Source: CAZIKF01 sp964539825
GTDB lineage: Bacteria > Muiribacteriota > UBA6191
Reading direction: 5' to 3'
DNA: 31,491 nucleotides
NCBI GenBank assembly: GCA_964539825.1
Contig: CAZIKF010000049.1
Span: 1 to 31,491, forward strand
Shown: positions 6,802-14,986 of the stretch, piece after piece
Layout of the letters: each line of letters starts with the position of its first letter
How positions within the stretch are numbered: the first letter of the stretch is position 1
Notes under the pieces: model-generated
Told to the model about the DNA's origin: nothing
The model's database searches: none
What the model saw: the letters and a program-made list of their open reading frames with translations, nothing else
Translations under genes and position numbers: made by a program

Positions 6802-9800
6802 GTAAAAATTTTGTACACCTTCATGTCCACTCCGAGTATTCCCTTCTCAAATCTTCTTCAAGGGTCAAGGAGCTAGTTTCACTGGCAGAGGAGTATTCCA
6901 TGCCCGGTTTGGCTATCACCGACCTGGGTAATATGTTTTGCGCCGTCGAATTCTATAAGGCCTCTGAAGGTAAGATTAAACCGCTTCTGGGTACCGAGTT
7001 GATCCTGACTACAGGTCCGATGGATTCCCGTAAAATTCCGGACTTATATGAAAATCATTCCCTGGTTCTTCTGGCCAGGAACTATGCCGGGTATCAAAAC
7101 CTGATGAAAATGAGTTCCCTTGGGTGGAATGAGGGATTTCATTTCCTGCCCCGTGTTGATGAAACCCTTTTCGCGAAACATTGTTCAGACCTTGTTGTGA
7201 TCATGGCGCAGAAAAAGGGGCTGGTAGCTTCTCTTCTAAAAAGAGGTGATCGAGAAGGGGCTTTGCGCTTCATCTCAGAAAAAAAGGAGCAGATTGATAA
7301 GGGTCATCTTTACCTTGAGATTGTAGACCATGGGCTTGCTGAAGATCGTGAACTCAACGAGGTCTTTCGTGCCCTTTCCAAGGAAACCTCAATTCCCCTC
7401 ATCGCAACGAATGATACCTATTATAACCGTCCGGAAGATTCAACGGCTCATGAAATCCTCATGGCTATCGATGAGAAGATGACAGTTTCCGATCCCCGTC
7501 GGCCTCGCTTTGTCAGCAGGGAGTTCTACTTCAAGTCAGCCGCGGAGATGTATGAACGGATGAAAGGGTTTGAGGATGCTTGTGAAAGAACTCTGGAGGT
7601 TCTCGACTCCTGTGATGTGGAGCTGACTTTTGATCAGCTTCATCTACCTGAATTTGATATTCCCGATGGCTTCAATGAATCCAGTTATTTGCGCAAGCTT
7701 TGTGAAGAAGCGTCTCCAAAGCGTTTCAGTACATTCCCAAAGTCTCATCAGGAAAGACTGGATCATGAGCTCAAAGTAATCTCGGATATGGGTTTTCCGG
7801 CCTACTTTTTGATCGTGTCAGACTTTATCCAGGCGGCCAAGGAGAAGGGTATTCCCGTTGGACCTGGAAGAGGGTCTGCGGCCGGGTCTATTGTGTCCTA
7901 TCTACTGGGAATTACGGATATTGATCCGATGGAATATGAGCTCTTTTTTGAGCGATTCCTCAATCCCAACCGAATCTCCATGCCTGATATTGATATAGAT
8001 TTTTGCGTTCGCCGGCGAGATGAAGTGATTCAGTATGTAAAAGATCGCTATGGAGCGGAAAAAGTCGCTCAAATCATCACCTTTGGAACTCTTAAGTCGA
8101 AGGCTGTAATCAAAGACGTCGCCCGGGTCATGGAGATACCTTATGATGAAGCGAATGAAATCTCCAAGAGTATCCCCAGGGATGCTAAGAGTCTTGTGGA
8201 GGCCATTGACAGCTCCGCAGAGATGCAGCGCTGGAAAGATCAATATGAAAACCTCTTTGAGGTTGCGGTCAAACTGGAAGGCCTTCCCCGCCATACCGGA
8301 ATTCATGCCGCTGGCGTGGTCATTGCTCCCGATGATGTGAGCAAATTTGTACCTCTGGCCGGTTACGACGATTCCATTTGTACTCAATATGATGGCGGAG
8401 TGCTCGAATCCCAGGGTCTTTTGAAAATGGATTTTCTCGGACTCTCAACGCTGACCACCATCCAGGATGCTTTGGACCATATTCGCGCTAACCGCAATAT
8501 TGAATTGAATCTTTCTGAAATTCCTCTCGATGACAGAGATACTTTTGAGACGATTTCCAGAGGATTTACATCGGGATTGTTTCAGGTGGACTCGCCCCTG
8601 TTTCGCCGGGTGATTGAAGAAATGCAGCCCAATACATTTAAAGACATCATCGCGTTGGTTGCACTGGGAAGGCCGGGACCATTGGAATCTGGCATGGACA
8701 AAACCTTCTATAGAAACCGAAGAAATCCTGAAGACGCGGAAGTTCCTCATGAAAAGCTCAGAGAACTGCTGGAGGAAACTTGCGGGATTATGCTTTATCA
8801 AGAGCAGGTTATGAATTCAGCTGTGATTCTTGCCGGTTATGATATGGCCCAGGCTGATGATCTTCGCAGCGCGATTGGTAAAAAGAAACTGGAGGGAATA
8901 CGCAAACACGGGGAGCTGTTTGTAGCGGGTGCTGTAAAAAACGGTCTAAAGTCGGCGGAAGCAGAGCGAATTTACGCGATGATAGAGACCTTTGGCCGCT
9001 ATGGCTTCAATAAGTCGCATTCAGCCGCTTATGGTTTAATCTGCTATCAAACCGCATTTTTGAAGACTCATTATCCGGCGGAATTTCTCGCAGCCGCTCT
9101 TACCGATACCCTGGCAAAGCAAGATCATACAGAATTAGTCTCTACTCTGGCGCTTGATTGTGAAAGGCTTTCTGTCTCCATTCAGGCACCCAGGGTAAAT
9201 CGTCCTGCCTATCAGTTTGGTGTAGACGGGGATTCTGTGACCTTTGGATTTGGAGGAGTTCAGGAGATAGGCGCAAAGGCTGTTGGAGCCATTGAGCGTG
9301 CCGCCGTGGATGGTGCTTTTCTGTCCCTGAGAGATTTTTGCTGCCGTGTGGATCTATTTGCGGTTCAAAAACGGGTAATTGAAAACCTCATTAAGGTTGG
9401 GGCCTTCGATGAGTCTCCTGGCAATCGTGCTCAAAAGTTGGCCATTGTGGATTCGACCATGAGAGAAGCGCAGGAGTTCCAGAGAAATCGAAAAAGCGGA
9501 CAGAAAATGTTGATGGAATCAAAAGGAAAGATAAAGGACATGCCGGACTCTTTTGATGAATCCATTAGCAGTTCCCTTGTCGAGCAATTGGTGTGGGAAA
9601 AGGAGCTCACAGGAATTTATTTCTCAGGCCATCCTCTGGATGAGTATAGACCGTTTTTGGATCGGGCCTGTCCCAATCGATGCCGAGATGTTCTGGAGAT
9701 CCGAGATCGAGAAAGTGTGGTTTTAGGGGGTATGGTATCCGCCTTTCGCCGGAGGGTGAATAAGGATGGAAAGGATTGGATCACTTTCCGGCTTACTGAC

Positions 9801-10253
9801 TATAGCCAGACAATTGAGTGTGTGGTTTTTGCCCGTCAGTTTGAAAGAGTAACTTTTAAAGTCTTGGATGACCAGGTGGTGGTGGTTTCAGGTACTCGGG
9901 GCACGAGCAATTTTACCCAGGAACCCCAGATTCTGGTGGAGGATATGGAGCTTCTTGATAATCTCCACACCAGCCAGCGTTGGAATCTTGAATTAGCCCT
10001 CAAACTGGATCATTCCAGCATTGATAAGGAGATGATTCGTTCCTTGAAAGTTGTCGCCAAACGCCATATTGGACAAAAGCATCTCAAGATTCTGTACCCC
10101 TGTGACGGCTATAAGGTAGAAATGGATTTACCCGATCATAAGATAGACGGTAGTCTTGATTGTATCCGGGAATTTGATAAAGCCCTCGGAGAAGAGAAGA
10201 TCGGACTTCTGCTAAGACCTCCCTCAAGGACCTTCCATGGTCGTCGAAATTAA
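6798..10253 (+). CDS. dnaE: DNA polymerase III alpha subunit
   Basis: The replicative polymerase catalytic subunit, about 1,151 residues from TTG 6798. I prefer this start because GGGAG lies 6 bases upstream and the family N-terminus (FVHLHVHSEYSLL) begins within a few residues. A GTG at 6780 would add six residues. Residue numbers here count from the GTG. The PHP domain comes first. The palm holds GPGRGSAAGS and PDIDIDF with D403 and D405, and the third acidic residue is D551 in LKMDFLGL, matching E. coli D401, D403 and D555. Fingers, a helix-hairpin-helix region and a C-terminal OB fold (near residues 980-1060) follow. The PHP metal site looks degraded: L49 replaces the His of TDHG, and Y214 replaces the His of the usual NDVHY motif. 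Confidence 0.97.
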   Translation: MSKNFVHLHVHSEYSLLKSSSRVKELVSLAEEYSMPGLAITDLGNMFCAVEFYKASEGKIKPLLGTELILTTGPMDSRKIPDLYENHSLVLLARNYAGYQNLMKMSSLGWNEGFHFLPRVDETLFAKHCSDLVVIMAQKKGLVASLLKRGDREGALRFISEKKEQIDKGHLYLEIVDHGLAEDRELNEVFRALSKETSIPLIATNDTYYNRPEDSTAHEILMAIDEKMTVSDPRRPRFVSREFYFKSAAEMYERMKGFEDACERTLEVLDSCDVELTFDQLHLPEFDIPDGFNESSYLRKLCEEASPKRFSTFPKSHQERLDHELKVISDMGFPAYFLIVSDFIQAAKEKGIPVGPGRGSAAGSIVSYLLGITDIDPMEYELFFERFLNPNRISMPDIDIDFCVRRRDEVIQYVKDRYGAEKVAQIITFGTLKSKAVIKDVARVMEIPYDEANEISKSIPRDAKSLVEAIDSSAEMQRWKDQYENLFEVAVKLEGLPRHTGIHAAGVVIAPDDVSKFVPLAGYDDSICTQYDGGVLESQGLLKMDFLGLSTLTTIQDALDHIRANRNIELNLSEIPLDDRDTFETISRGFTSGLFQVDSPLFRRVIEEMQPNTFKDIIALVALGRPGPLESGMDKTFYRNRRNPEDAEVPHEKLRELLEETCGIMLYQEQVMNSAVILAGYDMAQADDLRSAIGKKKLEGIRKHGELFVAGAVKNGLKSAEAERIYAMIETFGRYGFNKSHSAAYGLICYQTAFLKTHYPAEFLAAALTDTLAKQDHTELVSTLALDCERLSVSIQAPRVNRPAYQFGVDGDSVTFGFGGVQEIGAKAVGAIERAAVDGAFLSLRDFCCRVDLFAVQKRVIENLIKVGAFDESPGNRAQKLAIVDSTMREAQEFQRNRKSGQKMLMESKGKIKDMPDSFDESISSSLVEQLVWEKELTGIYFSGHPLDEYRPFLDRACPNRCRDVLEIRDRESVVLGGMVSAFRRRVNKDGKDWITFRLTDYSQTIECVVFARQFERVTFKVLDDQVVVVSGTRGTSNFTQEPQILVEDMELLDNLHTSQRWNLELALKLDHSSIDKEMIRSLKVVAKRHIGQKHLKILYPCDGYKVEMDLPDHKIDGSLDCIREFDKALGEEKIGLLLRPPSRTFHGRRN

Positions 10254-10284
10254 GCTGAATTCAGTTGAATTTCATTTTTCTTTT

Positions 10285-10329
10285 TTGTCAAGGTTTTGTT
10301 TGCCCTGTCTATGGACCTGCTGGTAACAT
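10285..10329 (+). promoter_or_regulatory. Possible promoter before accD
   Basis: The 122-base gap between dnaE and accD is the longest in the hut-dnaE-acc-sigma block. It starts with a T-rich run after a weak dyad near the dnaE stop, which is not a convincing terminator. TTGCCC (10300-10305) and TAACAT (10324-10329), separated by 18 bases, could be -35 and -10 boxes. TTGTCA (10285-10290) with TCTATG is an alternative. All are weak matches. Confidence 0.2.
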
Positions 10330-10375
10330 GATTTGGAGTGTAACAAGCCCTGTTATGGGTCTGGACGGATAGAAC

Positions 10376-11212
10376 ATGGGTTGGTTCGCGAAAGTAAAAA
10401 GTGGAATTCCCGACGTAGCGAAGAAGTGTCCGCAGTGCGATGAGGCGATCTTCAATAAGGATCTGGACAAGCAGCTTTATATTTGCCCTCACTGTGATAA
10501 GCATTTAGCTATTCCAACCATTCGGAGAATTGAGACCCTTTGCGATCAAGATTCCTTTGAGGAATTCGGAAGGGGAATCCTTCCCTCAGATCCCTTGAGT
10601 TTCACCGATTCCAAAACCTATACCGATAGGCTGGAATCCGCTCAACAGAAGACCCAGAGTGAAGAGGCAATCTCAACGGGTGTCGCAAGTATTCAGAATC
10701 ATGCGGTAGTGCTCGGCATTTTTGACTTTGAATTCATGGGGGGATCCATGGGTTCGGTAGTTGGGGAGAAGATCTTTCGGGCTGCGCAAAAATCATTGGA
10801 ACTGCATATCCCACTGATCATTTTTTCAGCTTCCGGGGGAGCCCGTATGCAGGAGGGGATCCTATCTCTTATGCAAATGGTGAAAACGGGCCAATCCATC
10901 GCCATTCTCTCCAAAGCTCATATCCCCTTTATTTCTGTTCTTTGCGATCCCACAACGGGAGGGGTGACAGCCTCCTTTGCCATGTTGGGTGACGTGATTT
11001 TGGCAGAGCCCAGGGCTCTGATTGGTTTCGCCGGTCCAAGGGTCATTGAGCAGACCATTCACGAGACTCTGCCGGAAGGGTTTCAAACTTCTGAATTTCT
11101 TCTTGATAAGGGAATCATTGACCGAATTGTTCATCGAACCCAAATGAGGGAAACTCTCGGAAAGATTCTTAGTTTTTTCAAAGAGGAGGATGGGAGCTAC
11201 TATGTCGGTTGA
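10376..11212 (+). CDS. accD: Acetyl-CoA carboxylase carboxyltransferase subunit beta
   Basis: The beta half of the carboxyltransferase that moves CO2 from carboxybiotin to acetyl-CoA, forming malonyl-CoA for fatty-acid synthesis. The 278-residue length is typical. An N-terminal four-Cys zinc ribbon is present: C18, C21, C37 and C40 (CPQC and CPHC). The crotonase-like domain carries GGSMGSVVGEK, SASGGARMQEG and DPTTGGVTASFAMLGD, and then GFAGPRVIEQT, where the oxyanion-forming glycines lie. The 3' end overlaps accA, consistent with stoichiometric co-translation of the alpha2beta2 enzyme. Confidence 0.97.
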   Translation: MGWFAKVKSGIPDVAKKCPQCDEAIFNKDLDKQLYICPHCDKHLAIPTIRRIETLCDQDSFEEFGRGILPSDPLSFTDSKTYTDRLESAQQKTQSEEAISTGVASIQNHAVVLGIFDFEFMGGSMGSVVGEKIFRAAQKSLELHIPLIIFSASGGARMQEGILSLMQMVKTGQSIAILSKAHIPFISVLCDPTTGGVTASFAMLGDVILAEPRALIGFAGPRVIEQTIHETLPEGFQTSEFLLDKGIIDRIVHRTQMRETLGKILSFFKEEDGSYYVG

Positions 11213-12164
11213 TCCTCTTGGCTTTGAAACTGAAATCAACGAGCTTGAAGGCACAATTTCCAAGCTCGAAAAGCTTTCAGAGAGTAATAAAGTAGATTTG
11301 TCGGCGGAGATAGCCCAACTTCAAAACAAACTGGAGAGCCTCAGGAAAGATGTTTACGAGGGAGCCTCCGCCTGGGAAGTCACCCAGATTGCTCGTCATC
11401 CACAGCGTCCTTACACACTGGATTATATTCAGGCTATTTTTGATGATTTCGTGGAACTTCACGGCGGACGGCAGTTTCCAGAAGATCATGCTGTGGTCGG
11501 GGGAATAGCCAAGCTCAAAGGAAAACCTGTGGTAGTCATTGGGCACCAGAAGGGACGTGGAACCGAGGAGAAAATTTTTCGGAATTTCGGTATGCCTCAT
11601 CCGGAAGGTTATCGCAAGGCCCTTCGGATTATGCGCTTTGCTAATAGATTTCTGCGCCCTTTAATCCTCTTTATTGATACACCTGGCGCCTACCCGGGAA
11701 AGGAAGCTGAGGAGAGAGGACAGGGGGAGGCAATTGCCAGAAATATCTTTGAAATGAGCTTTCTAAGATGTCCTGTGATTGCGGTGGTAATTGGCGAGGG
11801 TGGAAGTGGAGGCGCGGTTGCACTCGGTGTAGGTGACCGAACTCTCATGCTTCAGCATTCAATTTATTCCGTGATCAGTCCAGAGGGGTGTGCGTCCATT
11901 TTATGGAAGGATGTCACCAAGTCTGAAACTGCCGCAAATGCGCTAAAATTGACTTCTACGGATCTCTTGGAGCTGGGAGTGATCGATGAGATTATTGAAG
12001 AACCCCTGGGTGGAGCCCATCACGACTACAAGATGACCTTCGATAATGTGAAAAAGGCTATCTTACGGAATCTTAAGGAAATCGGTACCCTGGACCCTGA
12101 CGAACGAGTCAAGACTCGATTCGATAAGTATTCCAAGACCGGAGTTTTCACGGAGAAGTCCTAA
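11202..12164 (+). CDS. accA: Acetyl-CoA carboxylase carboxyltransferase subunit alpha
   Basis: The alpha half of the carboxyltransferase, partner of the preceding accD. I choose ATG 11202 (320 residues) because GGGAG sits 5 bases upstream. The in-frame ATG at 11190 abuts its own purine-rich stretch and is less well placed. A helical N-terminus (EINELEGTISKLEKLSE) leads into ARHPQRPYTLDYI, FVELHGGR, GHQKGRGTEEKIFRNFGMPHPEGYRKA, FIDTPGAYPG and GEGGSGGAVALGVGD, all standard carboxybiotin- and acyl-CoA-site motifs. It overlaps accD by 11 bases, and the sigma factor gene starts 4 bases after its stop. Confidence 0.97.
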   Translation: MSVDPLGFETEINELEGTISKLEKLSESNKVDLSAEIAQLQNKLESLRKDVYEGASAWEVTQIARHPQRPYTLDYIQAIFDDFVELHGGRQFPEDHAVVGGIAKLKGKPVVVIGHQKGRGTEEKIFRNFGMPHPEGYRKALRIMRFANRFLRPLILFIDTPGAYPGKEAEERGQGEAIARNIFEMSFLRCPVIAVVIGEGGSGGAVALGVGDRTLMLQHSIYSVISPEGCASILWKDVTKSETAANALKLTSTDLLELGVIDEIIEEPLGGAHHDYKMTFDNVKKAILRNLKEIGTLDPDERVKTRFDKYSKTGVFTEKS

Positions 12165-12168
12165 AGCT

Positions 12169-13092
12169 ATGGCTGAACGCAAATTCAACCGTCTGAGGTC
12201 GAAGAGAAAGGGACATCCCAAAGCTCCGACCAAAAAGAAGACCTCCACTGAATACGAGGGCATGGATAATCCTGTTCAGAGCTACCTGATCAATCTGAAG
12301 CAGCTCAATCTCATAGATATGGCAAAAGAGGTTGAGTTAGCCAAAAAAATTGAAATGGGAGATATCGAGGCCAAGCAGGAAATGGTGGAATCCAATCTTC
12401 GTCTGGTCGTCAACATCGCCAAAAAATATGTGAACCGAGGAATTCTGTTTCTGGATTTAATCCAGGAAGGAAATATGGGCTTGTTGCGTTCCATCGAAAA
12501 ATTTGACTATTCCCTCGGTTACAAGTTTTCAACCTACGCCACCTGGTGGATTCGACAGGCAATAATTCGCGCTATCGCGGAACAGCCTCGCATAGTGAGA
12601 ATTCCTGTCCATGTCATGGAGACTCTCAACAAACTCAAGCGAGCTAAACGCGAACTCACCGATCAATATGGTCGAGAACCTAAGATTGAGGAACTTGCTG
12701 AAAATACCGGGCTGCCGGAAGCCCAAATTAAGAATCTTCTCCAAATGGTCCAGGAAACGATCTCTATTGAGCACTCATTGAATGAATCTGAATCTTCTAT
12801 CGGAGATTTTTTGGAAGACACAACGGAAGAACATTCGCCAGAAGTTGTAGTCCTCAAGCGTGTCCTGAGGGATCAGATTAGCAAGGTTATGGATTCCCTT
12901 TCCGACCGTGAGAGAATGATCATCCAGCTAAGATTTGGCCTTGATGACGGAGTTCCTCGTTCTTTAAGCTGGATCGGAAACATGATGGGGATTACTCGCG
13001 AGCGCGTACGGCAGATTGAAAATCGGGCAATTAAAAAACTCCAGGCCAACAAGGATGCCCTAAGCCGACTAAAGGACTTCTACGCCAACTGA
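12169..13092 (+). CDS. Sigma-70 family RNA polymerase sigma factor (RpoD-like, short)
   Basis: A 307-residue sigma factor. A short basic leader (residues 1-25) is followed by region 1.2 (DNPVQSYLINLKQLNL), region 2 with the core-binding helix (RGILFLDLIQEGNMGLLRS) and the -10 recognition helix (YKFSTYATWWIRQAIIRAIA), region 3 (IPVHVMETLNKLKRAKREL, GDFLEDT) and region 4 with its helix-turn-helix (GITRERVRQIENRAIKKLQ). Region 1.1 and the non-conserved insertion of large principal sigmas are missing. The sequence is RpoD-like in regions 2-3, but the size is that of group 2 or minimal group 1 sigmas. Whether it is the main sigma cannot be decided here. Its last codons lie inside the left arm of a long palindrome. 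Confidence 0.92.
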   Translation: MAERKFNRLRSKRKGHPKAPTKKKTSTEYEGMDNPVQSYLINLKQLNLIDMAKEVELAKKIEMGDIEAKQEMVESNLRLVVNIAKKYVNRGILFLDLIQEGNMGLLRSIEKFDYSLGYKFSTYATWWIRQAIIRAIAEQPRIVRIPVHVMETLNKLKRAKRELTDQYGREPKIEELAENTGLPEAQIKNLLQMVQETISIEHSLNESESSIGDFLEDTTEEHSPEVVVLKRVLRDQISKVMDSLSDRERMIIQLRFGLDDGVPRSLSWIGNMMGITRERVRQIENRAIKKLQANKDALSRLKDFYAN

Positions 13093-13262
13093 GTCGGTTT
13101 CGGGGAGGATGTCTATCCAGGACCTCCGAGAAGCAGCGAATCTCAGCACTTCCCTCGGCGAACGATGCGATAGCATCGCCCTTCTCACGAAGCACTGACC
13201 TTCACTACTTCTCGAACCTCCTGGCTGACGCCATCCTCTCCGAAGCCGACTCAGTTGGCGTA
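13081..13262. repeat. Long structured palindrome, family 2 copy 1
   Basis: Outer arms of 31 bases (13081-13111 and 13232-13262) are reverse complements with two mismatches, both G-U in plus-strand RNA. The left arm includes the final TAC GCC AAC TGA of the sigma gene. Inner stems: CCAGGA 13117-13122/TCCTGG 13219-13224; CGAGAAG 13127-13133/CTTCTCG 13208-13214; and CGATGC 13163-13168/GCATCG 13173-13178. Two interior blocks match copy 2 at 26665-26840: 13131-13164 with few changes, and 13184-13218 identically. Inference: a terminator or 3'-end RNA structure, or a mobile palindromic repeat. The following 13263-13387 holds nothing I can name. Confidence 0.8.
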
Positions 13263-13480
13263 CGCCTTTGTGAATTCAAGTTTCAACTAACCCTCGGCTG
13301 TCGTGATTCTTCCGAAGGTCGACTACCAAATCTCCCTTTGAGAAAAGGTAAAACTCTAGGAGAGCTCGAATTATTTTCTTTGAGAAGATGGGTGGACATC
13401 CCGAGACCAACTTCGTTATTTTGTCTCTTCCTTGCTTTGATTTATTCTCTGCTACAAATAGCATTGGAAAGGAACCCAGT

Positions 13481-13831
13481 GTGGATTTAGGGACGTTTTG
13501 TGATTCCTGGCTCAAAGCCTGGACTGGGAATCAACCTGAGCTCCTTCTTTCCTTTTATGCTTCTGAGTTCTTTTATTCTGATCCTGCTCGGCCTGGAGGT
13601 ATCACTGAACTTGATGAGTTTAGAACCTACCTAAACCGTCTCCTTGGTAAATATCCAGACTGGGTATGGCAGCGGGAGTTATTGGTGCCCACTTCCAATG
13701 GATTCGTTTTTAAATGGTCAGTATGCTTGAAAAGCGGGAAGACTTTCTCAGGTATGGACCTGGTGGAACTCTCACAAGAAAAGATTTCGCGTAATGAAGT
13801 GTACTTTGATCCTTCGGTACTGAAAGAATGA
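13481..13831 (+). CDS. NTF2/SnoaL-like protein
   Basis: A small cone-fold protein. From the GTG at 13481, with GGAAAGGAA just upstream, it has 116 residues, the normal size of a SnoaL/NTF2-like domain. An in-frame ATG at 13388 would add 31 residues that do not resemble the family. Typical features are the first helix with WLKAWTGNQPELLLSFY, then FYSDPARPGGITELDEFRTYLNRLL, a run of strands, and GMDLVELSQEKISRNEVYFD. Members act as small isomerases, hydrolases or ligand binders; the activity is not predictable. It lies just downstream of the family 2 palindrome and upstream of a Cys-rich gene. Confidence 0.75.
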   Translation: MDLGTFCDSWLKAWTGNQPELLLSFYASEFFYSDPARPGGITELDEFRTYLNRLLGKYPDWVWQRELLVPTSNGFVFKWSVCLKSGKTFSGMDLVELSQEKISRNEVYFDPSVLKE

Positions 13832-13860
13832 ACCTGTGATCCCTTTCACCAGGCTTTGTC

Positions 13861-14442
13861 ATGTTTAAGAAATTCTTGCGAATCATTGGCTTAGCCCTCG
13901 GTTTTGATTGGGGTGGATCGTCCGCAGAAGAAGGGAATTGCTTCTATGACACTCCACAGAAAGGGCCGGTTTGTCATTGGTGTGAGAAGGAGTTTGATCC
14001 TGGTTTTTTGCCAGAATCGGATTATTTTCACTACTTTCTAGTGGAGGGGGATGATTATGTGGACCCTGGTGAAATTGATGGATTAACCCCTTCTGCTGCT
14101 GTGGAGGCGGGCGTGGAGTGGTATTCCACTGGTTGCAAGTTTTGTAAGGCCGCGGTTTGTGCTGATTGCAGTGCCATCTTGGCTATTTATGATGACTGGG
14201 TTTTTCGCATCTGTCAGGATTGCATGTTCGAAGATCTATTTCCCATTCATCACAACCGTAAGAAGATTCACTGGAGCATGGGAACTACGGCTAAATCAAG
14301 CTACTGTTGTTTTCAGAGAGAACGTCTCGAAGGTGTTGGGACTGAGCAAATGCAGAAGTGTGGTGTGAATGGGTGCGAAAGACAATGTTTGTCTGAGCAC
14401 GCTAAAGAATATTTCTCCAAATGTCCCATTTCATCTCAGTAA
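13861..14442 (+). CDS. Cysteine-rich putative zinc-binding protein, unknown
   Basis: I do not recognise this 193-residue protein. It is unusually rich in Cys for the window. Pairs and clusters occur as CHWC (about residue 39), CKFCKAAVCADC (about 92-103), CQDC (about 118), a CC pair (about 149) and CGVNGCERQC (about 167-176). The spacing suggests two or three zinc sites of ribbon or treble-clef type. There is no signal peptide beyond a weakly hydrophobic start, and no transmembrane helix. It starts 29 bases after the NTF2-like gene and may be co-transcribed with it. Confidence 0.6.
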   Translation: MFKKFLRIIGLALGFDWGGSSAEEGNCFYDTPQKGPVCHWCEKEFDPGFLPESDYFHYFLVEGDDYVDPGEIDGLTPSAAVEAGVEWYSTGCKFCKAAVCADCSAILAIYDDWVFRICQDCMFEDLFPIHHNRKKIHWSMGTTAKSSYCCFQRERLEGVGTEQMQKCGVNGCERQCLSEHAKEYFSKCPISSQ

Positions 14443-14469
14443 TGTTGCGCATGGTAAATGAAAATATAG

Positions 14470-14589
14470 CGCATCTTTGGGAACCTTTCTGAGCTTGTTT
14501 TTGTCGTAGTGACTGAGGATGGGGCAGATTGGAAGTTTTTGTTGTTTAAGGATGATTTGTTGAAACCGAAAGGTCTTTCAAATGCGTGA
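14470..14589 (+). pseudogene. Possible 3' remnant of a lost gene
   Basis: Between the Cys-rich gene and the next start codon, one frame is open after a TAG at 14467. It reads as a protein-like C-terminus (SELVFVVVTEDGADWKFLLF, then KDDLLKPKGLSNA) and ends at TGA 14587-14589, overlapping the following ATG. No ATG is available. It may be a gene remnant, a frameshifted tail of the preceding gene, or chance. Confidence 0.2.
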
Positions 14590-14938
14590 AAACTCATTGA
14601 TTACTATTCTTTGCACTATTGCGGCACTTTGCTCCATCCTTGTCTTTTCCATGGGGTGCTCTTACAATAGTATTAAGGGTCCGGATGATTCTAAGGAGTC
14701 TGCGATGCAGGACGGAAAAATTGTGATGCCTGGCGGTGCACAGGCTCGGGGCAAAATCTCAGACGAGATGAAGAAGCGCATTGATTCCTGGATTACGGAG
14801 AACGGACTCAATGAATATGGAGATCCCAAAACTACTATGTACCTGGGGGGTACTCCTCTTTTTAACGAGTCCAGCGGTGTAACAAGGGATCGTTATGAGT
14901 ATATTCTTGAAAATCATCCTGAACTAGGTCGACCGTAA
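14582..14938 (+). CDS. Small secreted protein or lipoprotein with WxxENxLNEYGxPK domain
   Basis: A 118-residue exported protein. The N-terminal hydrophobic segment ITILCTIAALCSILVFSMGC ends in a Cys with Gly at -1 and is likely a lipoprotein signal, though Ser at -3 is not canonical. After a polar linker, residues about 60-116 form a compact domain: KKRIDSWITENGLNEYGDPK, then a Gly-rich GGTPLF turn and RDRYEYILENHPEL. The same arrangement occurs in the protein at 25622-26674 (EWLALNSRDEWGGPK, IGRPQ, KDRHQYLFESFPEI). The function is unknown. The membrane subtilisin gene follows 48 bases downstream in the same direction. Confidence 0.72.
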   Translation: MRENSLITILCTIAALCSILVFSMGCSYNSIKGPDDSKESAMQDGKIVMPGGAQARGKISDEMKKRIDSWITENGLNEYGDPKTTMYLGGTPLFNESSGVTRDRYEYILENHPELGRP

Positions 14939-14986
14939 ACTTCTGCTTACCAACCGGATTCCGGCTTGATGCTGGGAGGCGTACTT

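Noticed and set aside
13081..13262. Integron attC site
   Set aside because: A variable palindrome overlapping a stop codon recalls attC, but the RYYYAAC and GTTRRRY end motifs are not at the arm ends in either copy, the two copies have unrelated ends, the elements are longer than usual attC sites, and there is no integrase gene in the window.
13120..13492. Long stop-free frame through palindrome copy 1 into the start of the NTF2-like gene
   Set aside because: It has no usable start codon early on. The corresponding reading frame in copy 2 is shifted and stops, so the shared sequence is not conserved as protein.
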